Counted from the first letter of the stretch, positions 26,287 to 35,988 are shown. The stretch: 64,000 nt of DNA from Pseudomonas fluorescens (GCF_004683905.1 NZ_CP038438.1:4898001-4962000); one strand, 5' to 3'. The notes: generated from the sequence alone by a model not told the origin. Program-made: numbers and translations.

Positions 26287-27396
26287 TCAGCCGCGCGCGA
26301 TGACCGCTGCGTCAGCTTCGACCTTCTCGGCCGCTTTCTCGCGGATCAGCTTTTCCAGCTCGTCCACCAGATTGTCATTCGTCAGTTTCTGCGACGGCTT
26401 GCCGTCGATGTAAATCAGGTTTGGCGTGCCGCCGGTCAAGCCGATATGGGCTTCCTTGGCTTCGCCGGGGCCGTTGACCACGCAACCGATCACCGCGACA
26501 TCCAGCGGCACCAGCAGGTCTTCAAGGCGCCCTTCCAGCTCGTTCATGGTCTTGACCACATCGAAGTTCTGCCGCGAGCAGCTCGGGCAGGCGATGAAGT
26601 TGATGCCACGGGAACGCAGATGCAAAGACTTGAGAATGTCGTAACCGACCTTCACTTCCTCGACCGGATCGGCCGCCAGCGAGATGCGGATAGTATCGCC
26701 AATCCCCTCGGCGAGCAGCATACCTAGGCCCACGGCGGATTTCACTGTGCCCGAACGCAAACCACCGGCTTCGGTGATGCCCAGGTGCAGCGGCTGGACG
26801 ATTTCTTTCGCCAGCAGACGGTAGGCTTCAACGGCCATGAACACGTCGGAGGCTTTCACGCTGACCTTGAAGTCCTGGAAATTCAGGCGCTCGAGGTGCT
26901 CGACGTGACGCAGCGCGGACTCGACCAGTGCAGCCGGGGTCGGTTCGCCGTATTTCTTCTGCAGGTCTTTTTCCAGCGAGCCGGCGTTGACGCCGATACG
27001 AATCGGAATCCCGCGGTCACGGGCGGCATCGACCACGGCACGCACCCGGTCTTCACGACCGATGTTGCCCGGGTTGATGCGCAGGCAGTCCACACCCAGT
27101 TCGGCGACGCGCAGAGCGATCTTGTAGTCGAAGTGGATGTCGGCAACCAGCGGCACCTTGACCAGTTGCTTGATCCTGCCGAACGCCTCGGCGGCGTCCA
27201 TGTCCGGTACCGAAACGCGGACGATGTCGACGCCGGCCGCTTCCAGACGATTGATCTGGGCGACGGTGGCAGCCACATCATTGGTGTCGCTGTTGGTCAT
27301 GCTCTGCACAGCGATGGGCGCATCGCCGCCAACAGGTACGTTACCGACCCAGATCTTGCGCGAAACGCGACGTTTGATTGGAGATTCGCCGTGCAT
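26287..27396 (-). CDS. ispG: 4-hydroxy-3-methylbut-2-enyl diphosphate synthase IspG
   Basis: 369 residues. A [4Fe-4S] enzyme of the MEP isoprenoid pathway that converts MEcPP to HMBPP. The TIM-barrel begins with VGNVPVGGDAPIAVQSMTNSDT. Cluster ligands are in ACPSCSRQNFD and GCVVNGPGEAKEAHIG, with the conserved Glu in the latter. Start ATG at 27396, 3 bases after the rodZ stop. Its FeS need is met by the isc cluster upstream on the same strand. Confidence 0.98.
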   Translation of the reverse strand: MHGESPIKRRVSRKIWVGNVPVGGDAPIAVQSMTNSDTNDVAATVAQINRLEAAGVDIVRVSVPDMDAAEAFGRIKQLVKVPLVADIHFDYKIALRVAELGVDCLRINPGNIGREDRVRAVVDAARDRGIPIRIGVNAGSLEKDLQKKYGEPTPAALVESALRHVEHLERLNFQDFKVSVKASDVFMAVEAYRLLAKEIVQPLHLGITEAGGLRSGTVKSAVGLGMLLAEGIGDTIRISLAADPVEEVKVGYDILKSLHLRSRGINFIACPSCSRQNFDVVKTMNELEGRLEDLLVPLDVAVIGCVVNGPGEAKEAHIGLTGGTPNLIYIDGKPSQKLTNDNLVDELEKLIREKAAEKVEADAAVIARG

Positions 27397-27399
27397 GAC

Positions 27400-28440
27400 T
27401 TATTGACCCAACTTCAGGCGAGCAGTCTCGCCACTGGTGAACGGAGCGATATCGACCGGTTGGCCGTTGTAGCTGACCTGTGCGGCGCGAGCCACACCCA
27501 GACGCACCGCCAGTGGCGGCTTGCCGGAAACCGAAACGCTGTCGCCTTTATGTTTCAGACCGCTGAACAGCACTTTGCCGCGACCATCGGTTACCTGTGC
27601 CCAGCAATCGGCGGTGAACTGCAGTTGCACCTGGCCGTCGCCAGCCGCTGGGACAGCTGCTTCTGCGGTCGGCGCAGAGGTAGCCGCTACCACTGGTGCG
27701 GTGACCGTCGGCGCTGGTGTGGCCGGGGCATTCGGTGCTGAAGTCGCCGGAGCAGTCACAACCGGAGCCGGTGTATGAACCGGTGCGGCTGGCGTGGTTG
27801 CAGCCGGGGCGGCTGGTGCGGTTGCTGGAGCAACCGGCTCGGCACCGGTCGATTCAGCGGTGGTTTCCGATTGCGGCAGGGCCAGCGCGGTTGCGCCTTC
27901 GGCCTGACCTTCGGCAACGGCCTGGTCTTCCGGCTCGTCGATCGGGTGAATCTGTGTGGTGCCGTCGGCGCCTTCGACTTCAACGTGCTCCGGGGCCAGG
28001 CTGGTCACGTCCTTGCTGCGCTGCGAGGTCTGATCCTGCCACCAGACGAAACCGCCGCCGATGACCGCGACCAGCAACAGCAGGCTGACAATACGCAAAA
28101 TAGTGTGTGAAACCCGCACCGGCTCTTCGATACGACCCAGCGCATGCACGTTGCTGCCCTGTGAGTCGGTGCCGGTGGACTGGTCGAATTGCTGAACCAG
28201 AACAGTCTGATCCATCCCGAGCAATTTGGCATAAGCGCGAATGTAACCGCGAGCGAAGGTATGCCCCGGCAGCTTGTCGAAAGCGCCAGCTTCAAGATTG
28301 CTCAGGGAAGTCACGGTGAGGTTGAGCTTGAGGGCCACTTCGGCCAGCGACCAGCCATTGCTTTCGCGGGCCTGGCGCAAAGTCTCACCGGGATTAACGC
28401 GAGTCGCTGCTACAACTTCGGGATGCGCCGCTTTCATCAT
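27400..28440 (-). CDS. rodZ: RodZ-like cytoskeletal membrane protein
   Basis: 346 residues. The N-terminal helix-turn-helix of RodZ (GETLRQARESNGWSLAEVALKLN, then LEAGAFDKLPGHTFARGYIRAYAKLLG) binds MreB in known examples. One membrane segment lies at about 112-132 (ILRIVSLLLLVAVIGGGFVWW). A long Ala/Pro/Thr-rich periplasmic linker covers about 185-265. The C-terminal DUF4115 domain begins at VQLQFTADCWAQVTD. It helps set rod shape. The ATG overlaps the end of pilW by 4 bases (28437-28440). Confidence 0.92.
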   Translation of the reverse strand: MMKAAHPEVVAATRVNPGETLRQARESNGWSLAEVALKLNLTVTSLSNLEAGAFDKLPGHTFARGYIRAYAKLLGMDQTVLVQQFDQSTGTDSQGSNVHALGRIEEPVRVSHTILRIVSLLLLVAVIGGGFVWWQDQTSQRSKDVTSLAPEHVEVEGADGTTQIHPIDEPEDQAVAEGQAEGATALALPQSETTAESTGAEPVAPATAPAAPAATTPAAPVHTPAPVVTAPATSAPNAPATPAPTVTAPVVAATSAPTAEAAVPAAGDGQVQLQFTADCWAQVTDGRGKVLFSGLKHKGDSVSVSGKPPLAVRLGVARAAQVSYNGQPVDIAPFTSGETARLKLGQ

Positions 28441-29195
28441 TGCTCCGACAGGTATTGCTGATATTCCGGCGTACCGGGATAGAGTCGTTTTAATTGCAGG
28501 CCATAACTGGCGGCCTTGTCGCGATCTTCAAACACTTTTGCCAGCCGAACGCCGAGCAATAGACTACGTGCATTTTGCTCGGTTAGCAGGCTGAAACGGT
28601 CGTAATAGTCACGCGCGGGCACATAATGCCTGTCTTCGAAGGACAACTCAGCCATTTCCAGCAAAGCGCGCGGTTGTTGACGGTTCAGCCGCAGGGCTTT
28701 TTCCAGTTGCTGCTGTGCCAGATCCCGCTGACCGAGTTTCGAGGCGGTCATGCCGAGATTCTCGAAGACTCGCGAACGCTCAGGATACAGGGTATCGGCG
28801 GCTGCTTGCTCAAAACGCTCGTAGGCTTCCTTGTAACGCTGTTCTTCGTAGAGAAAACTGCCGTAGTTATTGAGGATTCGTGCATCGGTGGGACGCGAGG
28901 ACAGGGCTTTGCGGAAATGTTCGTCGGCCAGCTTCGGCTCCATTTCGGCCTGGAACACCAGGCCGAGGGCAGCGTTGGCATCAGGATCGGAGCCGTCCAG
29001 CTCCAGCGCCTTCTTCAGCGGCACCTTGGCGCGCTCGGTCATCCCTTGCTGCAAGTATCCCAATCCCAGCTGCACGTAGGCGGCACGCGCTTCGTCGCGG
29101 CCCTTGCTGGTCTTCATCGGGTTGTAGTCACCCGACAGGACACAACCAGCACACAGGCTGGCCATCAGCAACAGCAGCGCAAAGCGCAGGGACAT
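28437..29195 (-). CDS. pilW: type IV pilus biogenesis lipoprotein PilW (PilF)
   Basis: 252 residues. The lipoprotein signal ends at LCAGC, with C18 the acylation site. At least five TPR units follow (GLGYLQQGMTERAKVPLKKAL, ALGLVFQAEMEPKLADEHFRKAL, NYGSFLYEEQRYKEAYERFEQA, NLGMTASKLGQRDLAQQQLEKAL). This is the pilotin that places the PilQ secretin in the outer membrane; it is called PilF in P. aeruginosa. Position between rlmN and rodZ is conserved. Confidence 0.95.
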   Translation of the reverse strand: MSLRFALLLLMASLCAGCVLSGDYNPMKTSKGRDEARAAYVQLGLGYLQQGMTERAKVPLKKALELDGSDPDANAALGLVFQAEMEPKLADEHFRKALSSRPTDARILNNYGSFLYEEQRYKEAYERFEQAAADTLYPERSRVFENLGMTASKLGQRDLAQQQLEKALRLNRQQPRALLEMAELSFEDRHYVPARDYYDRFSLLTEQNARSLLLGVRLAKVFEDRDKAASYGLQLKRLYPGTPEYQQYLSEQ

Positions 29196-29207
29196 AGAGA
29201 TCCTCTC

Positions 29208-30356
29208 TTAGTTAGTGTTCGCGGCGTTCTGTGCCAGATCGCTGTCGGCGCTCAACTCACGCACGGCGATGTAACGTTCACTGCGACGGGTGCGATCCAG
29301 CACCTGCCCTACCAATTGACCACACGCAGCGTCGATGTCTTCACCACGGGTGGTGCGGACAGTGACGTTAAAGCCGGCCTGATGCAACTGATCCTGGAAC
29401 CGACGAATGGCGTTGTTGCTCGGCCGCTCGTAACCGGAATGCGGGAACGGGTTGAACGGAATCAGGTTGATCTTGCATGGAATGTCTTTGAGCAGCTCGA
29501 TCATTTCCACGGCGTGCTCAAGCTTGTCGTTGACGTCCTTGAGCAAGGTGTACTCGATGGTCAGCACGCGTTTCTCGCCCAGGGCGGACATGTAGCGCTG
29601 GCACGACTCGAGCAGCATCTTAAGCGGATATTTCTTGTTGATCGGCACCAATTGGTTACGCAATGCGTCATTCGGTGCGTGCAGGGACAACGCCAGGGAG
29701 ACGTCGATGTGCTTGGCCAGCTCATCGATCATCGGCACCACGCCCGAAGTGGACAGGGTCACGCGGCGCTTGGAGATCCCGTAGCCCAGGTCATCCATCA
29801 TCAGATGCATGGCGGCCACGACGTTGTCGAAGTTCAGCAGCGGTTCGCCCATGCCCATCATCACCACGTTGGTGATGGCGCGGTCGATGGTGGCGGGAAC
29901 ACTGCCGAAGGATTTGTTGGCAATCCACACCTGACCGATGACTTCGGCGGCGGTGAGGTTGCTGTTGAAGCCTTGCTTGCCGGTGGAGCAGAAACTGCAG
30001 TCCAGGGCACAGCCTGCCTGGGACGAAACGCACAGCGTGCCGCGTTTGCCCTGAGGAATGTAGACGGTCTCGACACAGCTGCCGGACGCCACGCGCACCA
30101 CCCACTTGCGGGTGCCGTCGCTGGAAATGTCCTCGCTGACCACTTCGGGACCACGGACCTCAGCAATAGCCTTGAGCTTGTCGCGCAAGGCCTTGCTGAC
30201 GTTCGTCATGGCGTCGAAATCATCGACGCCAAAGTGGTGAATCCATTTCATTACCTGACCGGCACGGAAACGCTTCTCCCCGATTGAGTCGAAGAATTTT
30301 TCCATTTCCGGCTGGGTCAGACCCAGCAGGTTTGTTTTAACAGTCGATGTAGTCAT
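29208..30356 (-). CDS. rlmN: dual-specificity rRNA/tRNA methyltransferase RlmN
   Basis: 382 residues. A radical-SAM enzyme that makes m2A2503 in 23S rRNA and m2A37 in some tRNAs. The CxxxCxxC cluster motif is in GCALDCSFCSTG. MGMGEPLLNFDNV binds SAM, and the methyl-carrying cysteine lies near the C-terminus in GEDIDAACGQL. Start ATG at 30356. It lies 28 bases after ndk and leads the block down to bamB. Confidence 0.98.
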   Translation of the reverse strand: MTTSTVKTNLLGLTQPEMEKFFDSIGEKRFRAGQVMKWIHHFGVDDFDAMTNVSKALRDKLKAIAEVRGPEVVSEDISSDGTRKWVVRVASGSCVETVYIPQGKRGTLCVSSQAGCALDCSFCSTGKQGFNSNLTAAEVIGQVWIANKSFGSVPATIDRAITNVVMMGMGEPLLNFDNVVAAMHLMMDDLGYGISKRRVTLSTSGVVPMIDELAKHIDVSLALSLHAPNDALRNQLVPINKKYPLKMLLESCQRYMSALGEKRVLTIEYTLLKDVNDKLEHAVEMIELLKDIPCKINLIPFNPFPHSGYERPSNNAIRRFQDQLHQAGFNVTVRTTRGEDIDAACGQLVGQVLDRTRRSERYIAVRELSADSDLAQNAANTN

Positions 30357-30384
30357 GGATTCACCTTCACTCTTTAAGCAATGC

Positions 30385-30810
30385 TTAGCGAGTGGTTACT
30401 TCAGTAGCTGCGAAGAAGTACGAGATTTCGCGAGCAGCAGCGGCTTCGGAGTCCGAACCGTGAACGGCGTTGGCGTCGATCGACTCAGCGAAGTCAGCAC
30501 GGATGGTGCCGGCAGCAGCTTCTTTAGGGTTGGTAGCGCCCATCAGCTCACGGTTCAGAGCGATAGCGTTTTCGCCTTCCAGAACCTGAACAACAACAGG
30601 ACCGGAGATCATGAAAGCAACCAGGTCGCCGAAGAAACCGCGCTCTTTGTGCTCAGCGTAGAAGCCTTCAGCTTCGGCTTTGGACAGCTGCTTCAGTTTC
30701 GAAGCTACAACGCGCAGGCCTGCTTTTTCGAAACGAGTGGTGATCTCGCCGATGACGTTTTTTGCAACAGCGTCAGGCTTGATGATGGAGAAAGTACGTT
30801 GAACAGCCAT
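30385..30810 (-). CDS. ndk: nucleoside diphosphate kinase
   Basis: 141 residues, standard length. It transfers gamma-phosphates between NTPs and NDPs. The sequence starts MAVQRTFSIIKPDAVAKN. The phospho-histidine is in the conserved NAVHGSDS segment. A terminator hairpin separates it from iscX, so ndk probably starts its own transcript. Confidence 0.98.
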   Translation of the reverse strand: MAVQRTFSIIKPDAVAKNVIGEITTRFEKAGLRVVASKLKQLSKAEAEGFYAEHKERGFFGDLVAFMISGPVVVQVLEGENAIALNRELMGATNPKEAAAGTIRADFAESIDANAVHGSDSEAAAAREISYFFAATEVTTR

Positions 30811-30840
30811 GGTGTAACTCCAGAAACGGTAATTTGCGAA

Positions 30841-30869
30841 AAATTAAACCCGCGAATTATACGCGGGTT
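30841..30869 (-). terminator. terminator at the end of the isc operon
   Basis: AACCCGCG pairs perfectly with CGCGGGTT around a 7-base AT loop. On the minus strand it is followed by TAATTTTTC. It lies between iscX and ndk. Confidence 0.85.
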
Positions 30870-30898
30870 CTTGGGTATTGCCTAACCTGCGAGGACGA

Positions 30899-31099
30899 TC
30901 AGTCGACTTCTTCGATCCAGAGTGCCTGAACCGCTTCCAACACCTTCTCGCCGACACGGCCAGAGGTGTTGTCGAAGTCAGGCAATTCCATGATCCATCG
31001 CTGCAGGTCGACGAAATTGACAGAAAGCGGATCTACATCCGGCTTGGCTTCGGCCAATTCTTCTGCAATGCGTTGAACATCATTCCAACCGTAGCTCAT
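30899..31099 (-). CDS. iscX: Fe-S assembly protein IscX
   Basis: 66 residues, small and very acidic (WNDVQRIAEELAEAKPDVDP). IscX binds iron and IscS and tunes the rate of cluster assembly. The WNDVQRIAEEL and FVDLQRWIMELPDF segments are typical. It is the last gene of the isc operon, 14 bases after fdx. Confidence 0.96.
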   Translation of the reverse strand: MSYGWNDVQRIAEELAEAKPDVDPLSVNFVDLQRWIMELPDFDNTSGRVGEKVLEAVQALWIEEVD

Positions 31100-31113
31100 G
31101 ACAGTCTTACCAG

Positions 31114-31455
31114 TCAGTGCGGCGCTTCGGCCGCATGGTTAAGCGAATATTTCGGAATCTCGACGGTGATGTCTTCTTCGCCGACGATAGCCTGACAGGC
31201 CAGGCGCGATTGCGCTTCCAGACCCCAGGCGCGATCGAGGAAGTCTTCTTCCAGCTCGTCCGCCTCTTCCAGCGAGTCGAAACCCTCGCGGATGATGCAG
31301 TGGCAAGTGGTGCAGGCGCAGACGCCGCCGCAGGCGCTTTCCATCTCGATGTGGTGTTCGTGAGCCAGCTCGAGAATCGAAGTGCCGGGCTCGGCCTCGA
31401 CGACCATGCCTTCAGGGCAGAACTTCTCGTGGGGCAGAAAAATGACCTGCGGCAT
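31114..31455 (-). CDS. fdx: ISC-type [2Fe-2S] ferredoxin
   Basis: 113 residues. The adrenodoxin-type cluster motif is ACGGVCACTTCHC, with the fourth ligand in RLACQ. This ferredoxin delivers electrons during IscU cluster assembly. The start codon touches the last base of hscA (31455), so the genes are translationally coupled. Confidence 0.97.
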   Translation of the reverse strand: MPQVIFLPHEKFCPEGMVVEAEPGTSILELAHEHHIEMESACGGVCACTTCHCIIREGFDSLEEADELEEDFLDRAWGLEAQSRLACQAIVGEEDITVEIPKYSLNHAAEAPH

Positions 31456-33320
31456 CAGATATCCTCGATTTCATTCAGATTGCGCCCCGACAGAGCGGCT
31501 TTCACCGTCAGATCCATGCGGCGGGCAGCAAAAGCATCGGTCACTTGCGACAGACGCTTGGTCTGCTGCTCGATGGCGTAACCATCGGTGCCTTTCATCA
31601 GTTCGGCCAGTTCTTGCATCTGCAGCTCGATTACCATGCGCTCCTCGGAGTCGAGCAAACGCTCGCCATCGGCTTCCAGAGCACCCTGCACCGCTTCGAT
31701 CAGGCGTTGGGCATCGACTTGCTGCTCGCGCAGGACGCGGGCGACCTTGTCGTCATTGGCGTGCTGGAACGAGTCCTTGAGCATCTTGGCGATTTCACCG
31801 TCGGTCAGACCGTAGGACGGTTTGACCTGAATGCTCGCCTCGACGCCCGAACCCAGTTCGCGGGCAGACACGCTGAGCAGGCCGTCGGCATCGACCTGGA
31901 AGGTCACGCGAATCTTCGCCGCACCGGCCACCATCGCTGGAATGCCGCGCAGTTCGAAGCGCGCCAGGGAGCGGCAGTCGCTGATCAGCTCGCGCTCACC
32001 CTGCAGCACATGGATCGCCATGGCCGACTGGCCGTCTTTATAAGTAGTGAAGTCCTGCGCACGGGCGACCGGGATGGTGGTGTTGCGCGGAATCACCTTC
32101 TCCATCAGCCCGCCCATGGTTTCCAGCCCAAGGGACAGTGGAATCACGTCGAGCAGCAGCAGTTCGCCGCCATCACGCTTGTTGCCAGCCAGCGTATCCG
32201 CCTGGATCGCGGCCCCGATGGCCACCACTTGATCCGGGTCGATTTCGGTCAGTGGCTGACGACCAAAGGCTTCGGCAACCGCCTCGCGAACACGCGGCAC
32301 ACGAGTCGAACCACCGACCATGACCACGGCATGCACGTCTTCCAACTCAATACCGGAATCACGCACAGCGCGGCGGCAGGCTTTCAGGCTGCGAGCAACC
32401 ATCGGCTCGATCAGCGCATCGAAGGCTTCGCGGGTCAGCTGCGCTTTCCAGTCACCGTAGGCGACTTCAACGCTGGCCGCATCGGTCAGGGCTTCTTTGG
32501 CCGCACAGGCGGTTTGCAGCAGATTGCGTTGTGCGCCCGGGTCGAGATCGGCAGACAGGCCGGCGCTCTCGATAATCCAGCCGGCAATCGCGTGATCGAA
32601 GTCATCGCCGCCCAGCGCGCTGTCGCCGCCAGTGGCGAGCACTTCGAAAACACCGCCGGTCAGACGCAGAATCGAAATATCGAAGGTTCCGCCGCCCAGG
32701 TCATAGATTGCGACCAGACCTTCGGCGTGTTGATCCAGGCCATACGCCACGGCGGCAGCGGTCGGCTCGTTGAGCAGACGCAGCACATTCAGACCGGCGA
32801 GTTTCGCCGCATCCTTGGTGGCTTGGCGCTGCGCATCGTCGAAATACGCCGGAACGGTGATCACCGCACCGACCAGTTCGCCACCCAGGGTCGCTTCAGC
32901 ACGCTGACGCAGCACCTTGAGGATATCGGCGGAGACTTCGACCGGGCTTTTCGGGCCTTGTACGGTGTCGATGAACGGCATGTGCGATTCGCCGCCGACA
33001 AAGCGGTATGGCAGTTGCTCGCCTAATTGCTTGACGTCGGACAGACCACGCCCCATCAGGCGCTTGACCGACAGCACAGTGTTCAAGGGATCGGAGGACG
33101 CGGCCAGTTTGGCCGATTCGCCAACCTCGACGCGGTCGGCGTGATAACGCACGGCGGACGGCAGGATGACCTGCCCGTCAGCGTCGGCCAGTGGCTCGGA
33201 AAGACCACTGCGCAACGCAGCGACCAGCGAATTGGTAGTGCCCAAGTCGATTCCCACAGCCAGACGACGCTGGTGCGGTTGAGGACTTTGGCCGGGTTCG
33301 GCGATCTGCAGTAGGGCCAT
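31455..33320 (-). CDS. hscA: Fe-S chaperone HscA
   Basis: 621 residues, an Hsp70 homologue dedicated to IscU. The nucleotide domain shows VGIDLGTTNSLVA, the IYDLGGGTFDISIL phosphate loop and VGGSTRVPRVRE. The substrate-binding domain follows from about residue 390. It binds the LPPVK motif of IscU, which is present in the IscU encoded here. It follows hscB after about 50 bases. Confidence 0.98.
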   Translation of the reverse strand: MALLQIAEPGQSPQPHQRRLAVGIDLGTTNSLVAALRSGLSEPLADADGQVILPSAVRYHADRVEVGESAKLAASSDPLNTVLSVKRLMGRGLSDVKQLGEQLPYRFVGGESHMPFIDTVQGPKSPVEVSADILKVLRQRAEATLGGELVGAVITVPAYFDDAQRQATKDAAKLAGLNVLRLLNEPTAAAVAYGLDQHAEGLVAIYDLGGGTFDISILRLTGGVFEVLATGGDSALGGDDFDHAIAGWIIESAGLSADLDPGAQRNLLQTACAAKEALTDAASVEVAYGDWKAQLTREAFDALIEPMVARSLKACRRAVRDSGIELEDVHAVVMVGGSTRVPRVREAVAEAFGRQPLTEIDPDQVVAIGAAIQADTLAGNKRDGGELLLLDVIPLSLGLETMGGLMEKVIPRNTTIPVARAQDFTTYKDGQSAMAIHVLQGERELISDCRSLARFELRGIPAMVAGAAKIRVTFQVDADGLLSVSARELGSGVEASIQVKPSYGLTDGEIAKMLKDSFQHANDDKVARVLREQQVDAQRLIEAVQGALEADGERLLDSEERMVIELQMQELAELMKGTDGYAIEQQTKRLSQVTDAFAARRMDLTVKAALSGRNLNEIEDI

Positions 33321-33371
33321 CGTGATCAGGACTTATCTGTATATCAGGCGTGCGACCGGAGCGGCACTGGG

Positions 33372-33893
33372 TTAATCGTCGAGGCGCTCTTCTAACTGGC
33401 GCACTTCGTAGGTGAGCTTGTCGAGGAACTGCATGCGCCGCATCAGGCGTTCGGCCTGTTCGCGTTGCGCCGCATCATCCCAACAGGCTGCGAAGCTTTC
33501 GTTCAACTGTTCCTGAGCCACCTTCAGGCGACGCTTGAATACCGCGACACCGTCGAGATCGGCGCTGTCCTGGAGGTCTTCGAGCTCTTCGCGCCATTGC
33601 ATCTGCTGCAAGAGAAACTCGGGGTCATGGACCGTGACTTCCATCGGCACTTCATGCCCGCTGATGGTCAGCAGGTAGCGTGCACGCTGGGCAGGACTCT
33701 TGAGCGTCTGATACGCGTCGTTAAGCCGCGCAGACTGCTCGAGCGCTGAGCGCTGCTCGCGCTCGGAAGCGTCGGCAAAGCGGTCAGGATGAACACCGCG
33801 CGCCAACTCACGGTAGCGCGTGGCCAACTGCTCGAGATCCAGGCGAAAGCTCGGTTGCAGCTCGAATAAAGCGAAATGACAAGGAATACCCAC
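33372..33893 (-). CDS. hscB: Fe-S co-chaperone HscB
   Basis: 173 residues from a GTG at 33893 (V-G-I-P-C-H-F-A-L-F). The frame is open 13 codons further, but that would overlap iscA and lacks similarity. The J-domain carries HPD in ARGVHPDRFAD, which stimulates HscA ATPase. The C-terminal helical domain that binds IscU follows. It is 8 bases after iscA. Confidence 0.96.
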   Translation of the reverse strand: MGIPCHFALFELQPSFRLDLEQLATRYRELARGVHPDRFADASEREQRSALEQSARLNDAYQTLKSPAQRARYLLTISGHEVPMEVTVHDPEFLLQQMQWREELEDLQDSADLDGVAVFKRRLKVAQEQLNESFAACWDDAAQREQAERLMRRMQFLDKLTYEVRQLEERLDD

Positions 33894-33901
33894 GACAAGC
33901 C

Positions 33902-34225
33902 TCAGATGTTGAAGCTTTCGCCGCAGCCACATTCACCGCGTACGTTGGGGTTGTTGAACTTGAAGCCTTCGTTCAACCCTTCCTTGACGAAATCGAGCTC
34001 GGTGCCGTCCAGGTAAGCCAGGCTTTTCGGGTCGATGATCACTTTCTCGCCGTGACTTTCGAACACCTGATCCTCGGCAACCACCTCGTCGACAAACTCC
34101 AGCACGTAGGCAAGGCCGGAACAGCCCGTGGTGCGAACACCCAGACGAATCCCTTCACCTTTGCCGCGCCCGTCGAGGGAGCGTCGCACGTGTCGAGCAG
34201 CCGCTTCTGTCATGCTGATAGCCAT
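33902..34225 (-). CDS. iscA: A-type Fe-S carrier IscA
   Basis: 107 residues. The three conserved cysteines are in TTGCSGLAYVLEF and GECGCGESF, the signature of A-type carriers that accept clusters from IscU or supply iron. It lies 28 bases downstream of iscU. Confidence 0.98.
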   Translation of the reverse strand: MAISMTEAAARHVRRSLDGRGKGEGIRLGVRTTGCSGLAYVLEFVDEVVAEDQVFESHGEKVIIDPKSLAYLDGTELDFVKEGLNEGFKFNNPNVRGECGCGESFNI

Positions 34226-34253
34226 CGTTGACTCCTTACTCGTCGCGCAATGC

Positions 34254-34640
34254 TTAGATCAAGCCTTTCTTCTGCTTGTAGTCGCGAACAGCCGCTTTGA
34301 TAGCGTCTTCAGCGAGTACCGAGCAGTGGATTTTCACTGGCGGCAGAGCCAGTTCTTCGGCCAACTGAGTGTTCTTGATGGTCTCGGCTTCGTCCAGCGT
34401 CTTGCCCTTCATCCACTCGGTGGCCAGGGAGCTGGAAGCGATTGCCGAACCGCAGCCATAGGTCTTGAACTTGGCGTCTTCGATAACGCCCTGATCGTTG
34501 ACCTTGATCTGCAGACGCATCACGTCGCCGCACGCCGGAGCGCCGACCATGCCGGTGCCGACATCCGGGTCTTCCGCGTTCATCTTGCCGACGTTGCGCG
34601 GGTTTTCGTAGTGGTCGATGACCTTTTCGCTGTAAGCCAT
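34254..34640 (-). CDS. iscU: Fe-S scaffold IscU
   Basis: 128 residues. Cluster ligands are visible: the Asp and Cys of GAPACGDVMRL, YGCGSAIASSS and IHCSVLAEDA. The HscA recognition motif LPPVK is intact just before the last cysteine. Clusters assembled here with IscS sulfur are passed on with HscA/HscB. Confidence 0.98.
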   Translation of the reverse strand: MAYSEKVIDHYENPRNVGKMNAEDPDVGTGMVGAPACGDVMRLQIKVNDQGVIEDAKFKTYGCGSAIASSSLATEWMKGKTLDEAETIKNTQLAEELALPPVKIHCSVLAEDAIKAAVRDYKQKKGLI

Positions 34641-34723
34641 GGTGCTTAATCCTCACTCATCAGAGAGTCGCTCTTTAAGCCCTGCAACCTGGGGTCGCAG
34701 GGCCGGTTCGCGGCGACTTGAAA

Positions 34724-35938
34724 TCAGTGTGCCGCCCACTCGATTTTCGAAATGTCGACACCGTCTTTGTACATGTCCCACAGCGGCGACAGAGCGCGCA
34801 GCTTGGTAACGGCCTCGCAGACTTTCTGCGCGGCGTAGTCGATTTCTTCTTCGGTGGTGAAACGGCCGAAGGTGAAACGGATCGAGCTGTGTGCCAGTTC
34901 GTCGTTGCGGCCGAGGGCGCGCAGAACGTACGAAGGCTCCAGGGACGCCGAGGTGCAGGCCGAACCGGACGATACCGCCAGATCCTTGAGCGCCATGATC
35001 AGCGACTCGCCTTCAACGTAGTTGAAGCTCAGGTTCAGGTTGTGCGGAACGCGGGCGGTCAGGCTGCCGTTGACGTACAGCTCTTCCAGATGCTCGACCT
35101 GCTTGTAGAAGCGGTCGCTCAGGGCTTTGATGCGCACGTTTTCGGCAGCCATGTCTTCCTTGGCTACACGGAACGCTTCGCCCATGCCGACGATCTGGTG
35201 GGTCGCCAAGGTGCCGGAACGCATGCCACGTTCGTGACCGCCACCGTGCATGGTCGCTTCGATGCGCACACGCGGCTTGCGGCTGACGTACAGCGCGCCG
35301 ATGCCTTTAGGGCCGTAGGTTTTGTGGGCGGAGAACGACATCATGTCGACTTTCAGCTTCTGCAGGTCAATGTCGACCTTGCCAGTGGACTGAGCCGCGT
35401 CAACATGCAGCAGAACGCCCTTGGAGCGGGTCAGTTCGCCGATGGCAGCGATGTCGTTGATGGTGCCGATTTCGTTGTTCACGTGCATCACCGACACCAG
35501 AATGGTGTCTTCGCGCAGTGCCGCTTCGATCATCGCAGGGGTGATCAGACCGTCTTCAGTCGGCTCGAGGTAGGTCACTTCGAAACCTTCACGCTCCAGT
35601 TGGCGCATGGTGTCGAGAACGGCCTTGTGTTCGATCTTGCTGGTGATCAGGTGCTTGCCTTTGGAGCCATAGAAATGCGCCGCACCCTTGATCGCCAGGT
35701 TGTCGGATTCGGTGGCACCGGATGTCCAGACGATTTCACGCGGGTCAGCGTTGACCAGATCGGCCACCTGACGACGGGCGTTTTCGACGGACTCTTCAGC
35801 TTTCCAGCCGAACACGTGGGAACGGGACGCCGGGTTACCGAAGTTTCCGTCGACCAGCAGGCATTCACTCATCTTTTGCGCAACGCGCGGATCGACCGGG
35901 GTGGTCGCAGAGTAATCAAGGTAAATCGGCAATTTCAT
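34724..35938 (-). CDS. iscS: cysteine desulfurase IscS
   Basis: 404 residues. A PLP enzyme that takes sulfur from cysteine for Fe-S clusters, tRNA thiolation and cofactors. The PLP lysine is in SFSAHKTYGPKG, the ATSGSD-type nucleotide loop is WTSGATESDN, and the persulfide cysteine is in SSGSACTSASLEPS. The C-terminal IscU-docking tail ends DGVDISKIEWAAH. Confidence 0.98.
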   Translation of the reverse strand: MKLPIYLDYSATTPVDPRVAQKMSECLLVDGNFGNPASRSHVFGWKAEESVENARRQVADLVNADPREIVWTSGATESDNLAIKGAAHFYGSKGKHLITSKIEHKAVLDTMRQLEREGFEVTYLEPTEDGLITPAMIEAALREDTILVSVMHVNNEIGTINDIAAIGELTRSKGVLLHVDAAQSTGKVDIDLQKLKVDMMSFSAHKTYGPKGIGALYVSRKPRVRIEATMHGGGHERGMRSGTLATHQIVGMGEAFRVAKEDMAAENVRIKALSDRFYKQVEHLEELYVNGSLTARVPHNLNLSFNYVEGESLIMALKDLAVSSGSACTSASLEPSYVLRALGRNDELAHSSIRFTFGRFTTEEEIDYAAQKVCEAVTKLRALSPLWDMYKDGVDISKIEWAAH

Positions 35939-35988
35939 GGACTATCTCCTAAATCAGGCTGGCTGGCGTGCCGCTAGCTCTTTGGCTG

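Noticed and set aside
31545..33026. 493-codon open frame opposite hscA
   Set aside because: Antisense shadow; the composition follows from hscA codon use.
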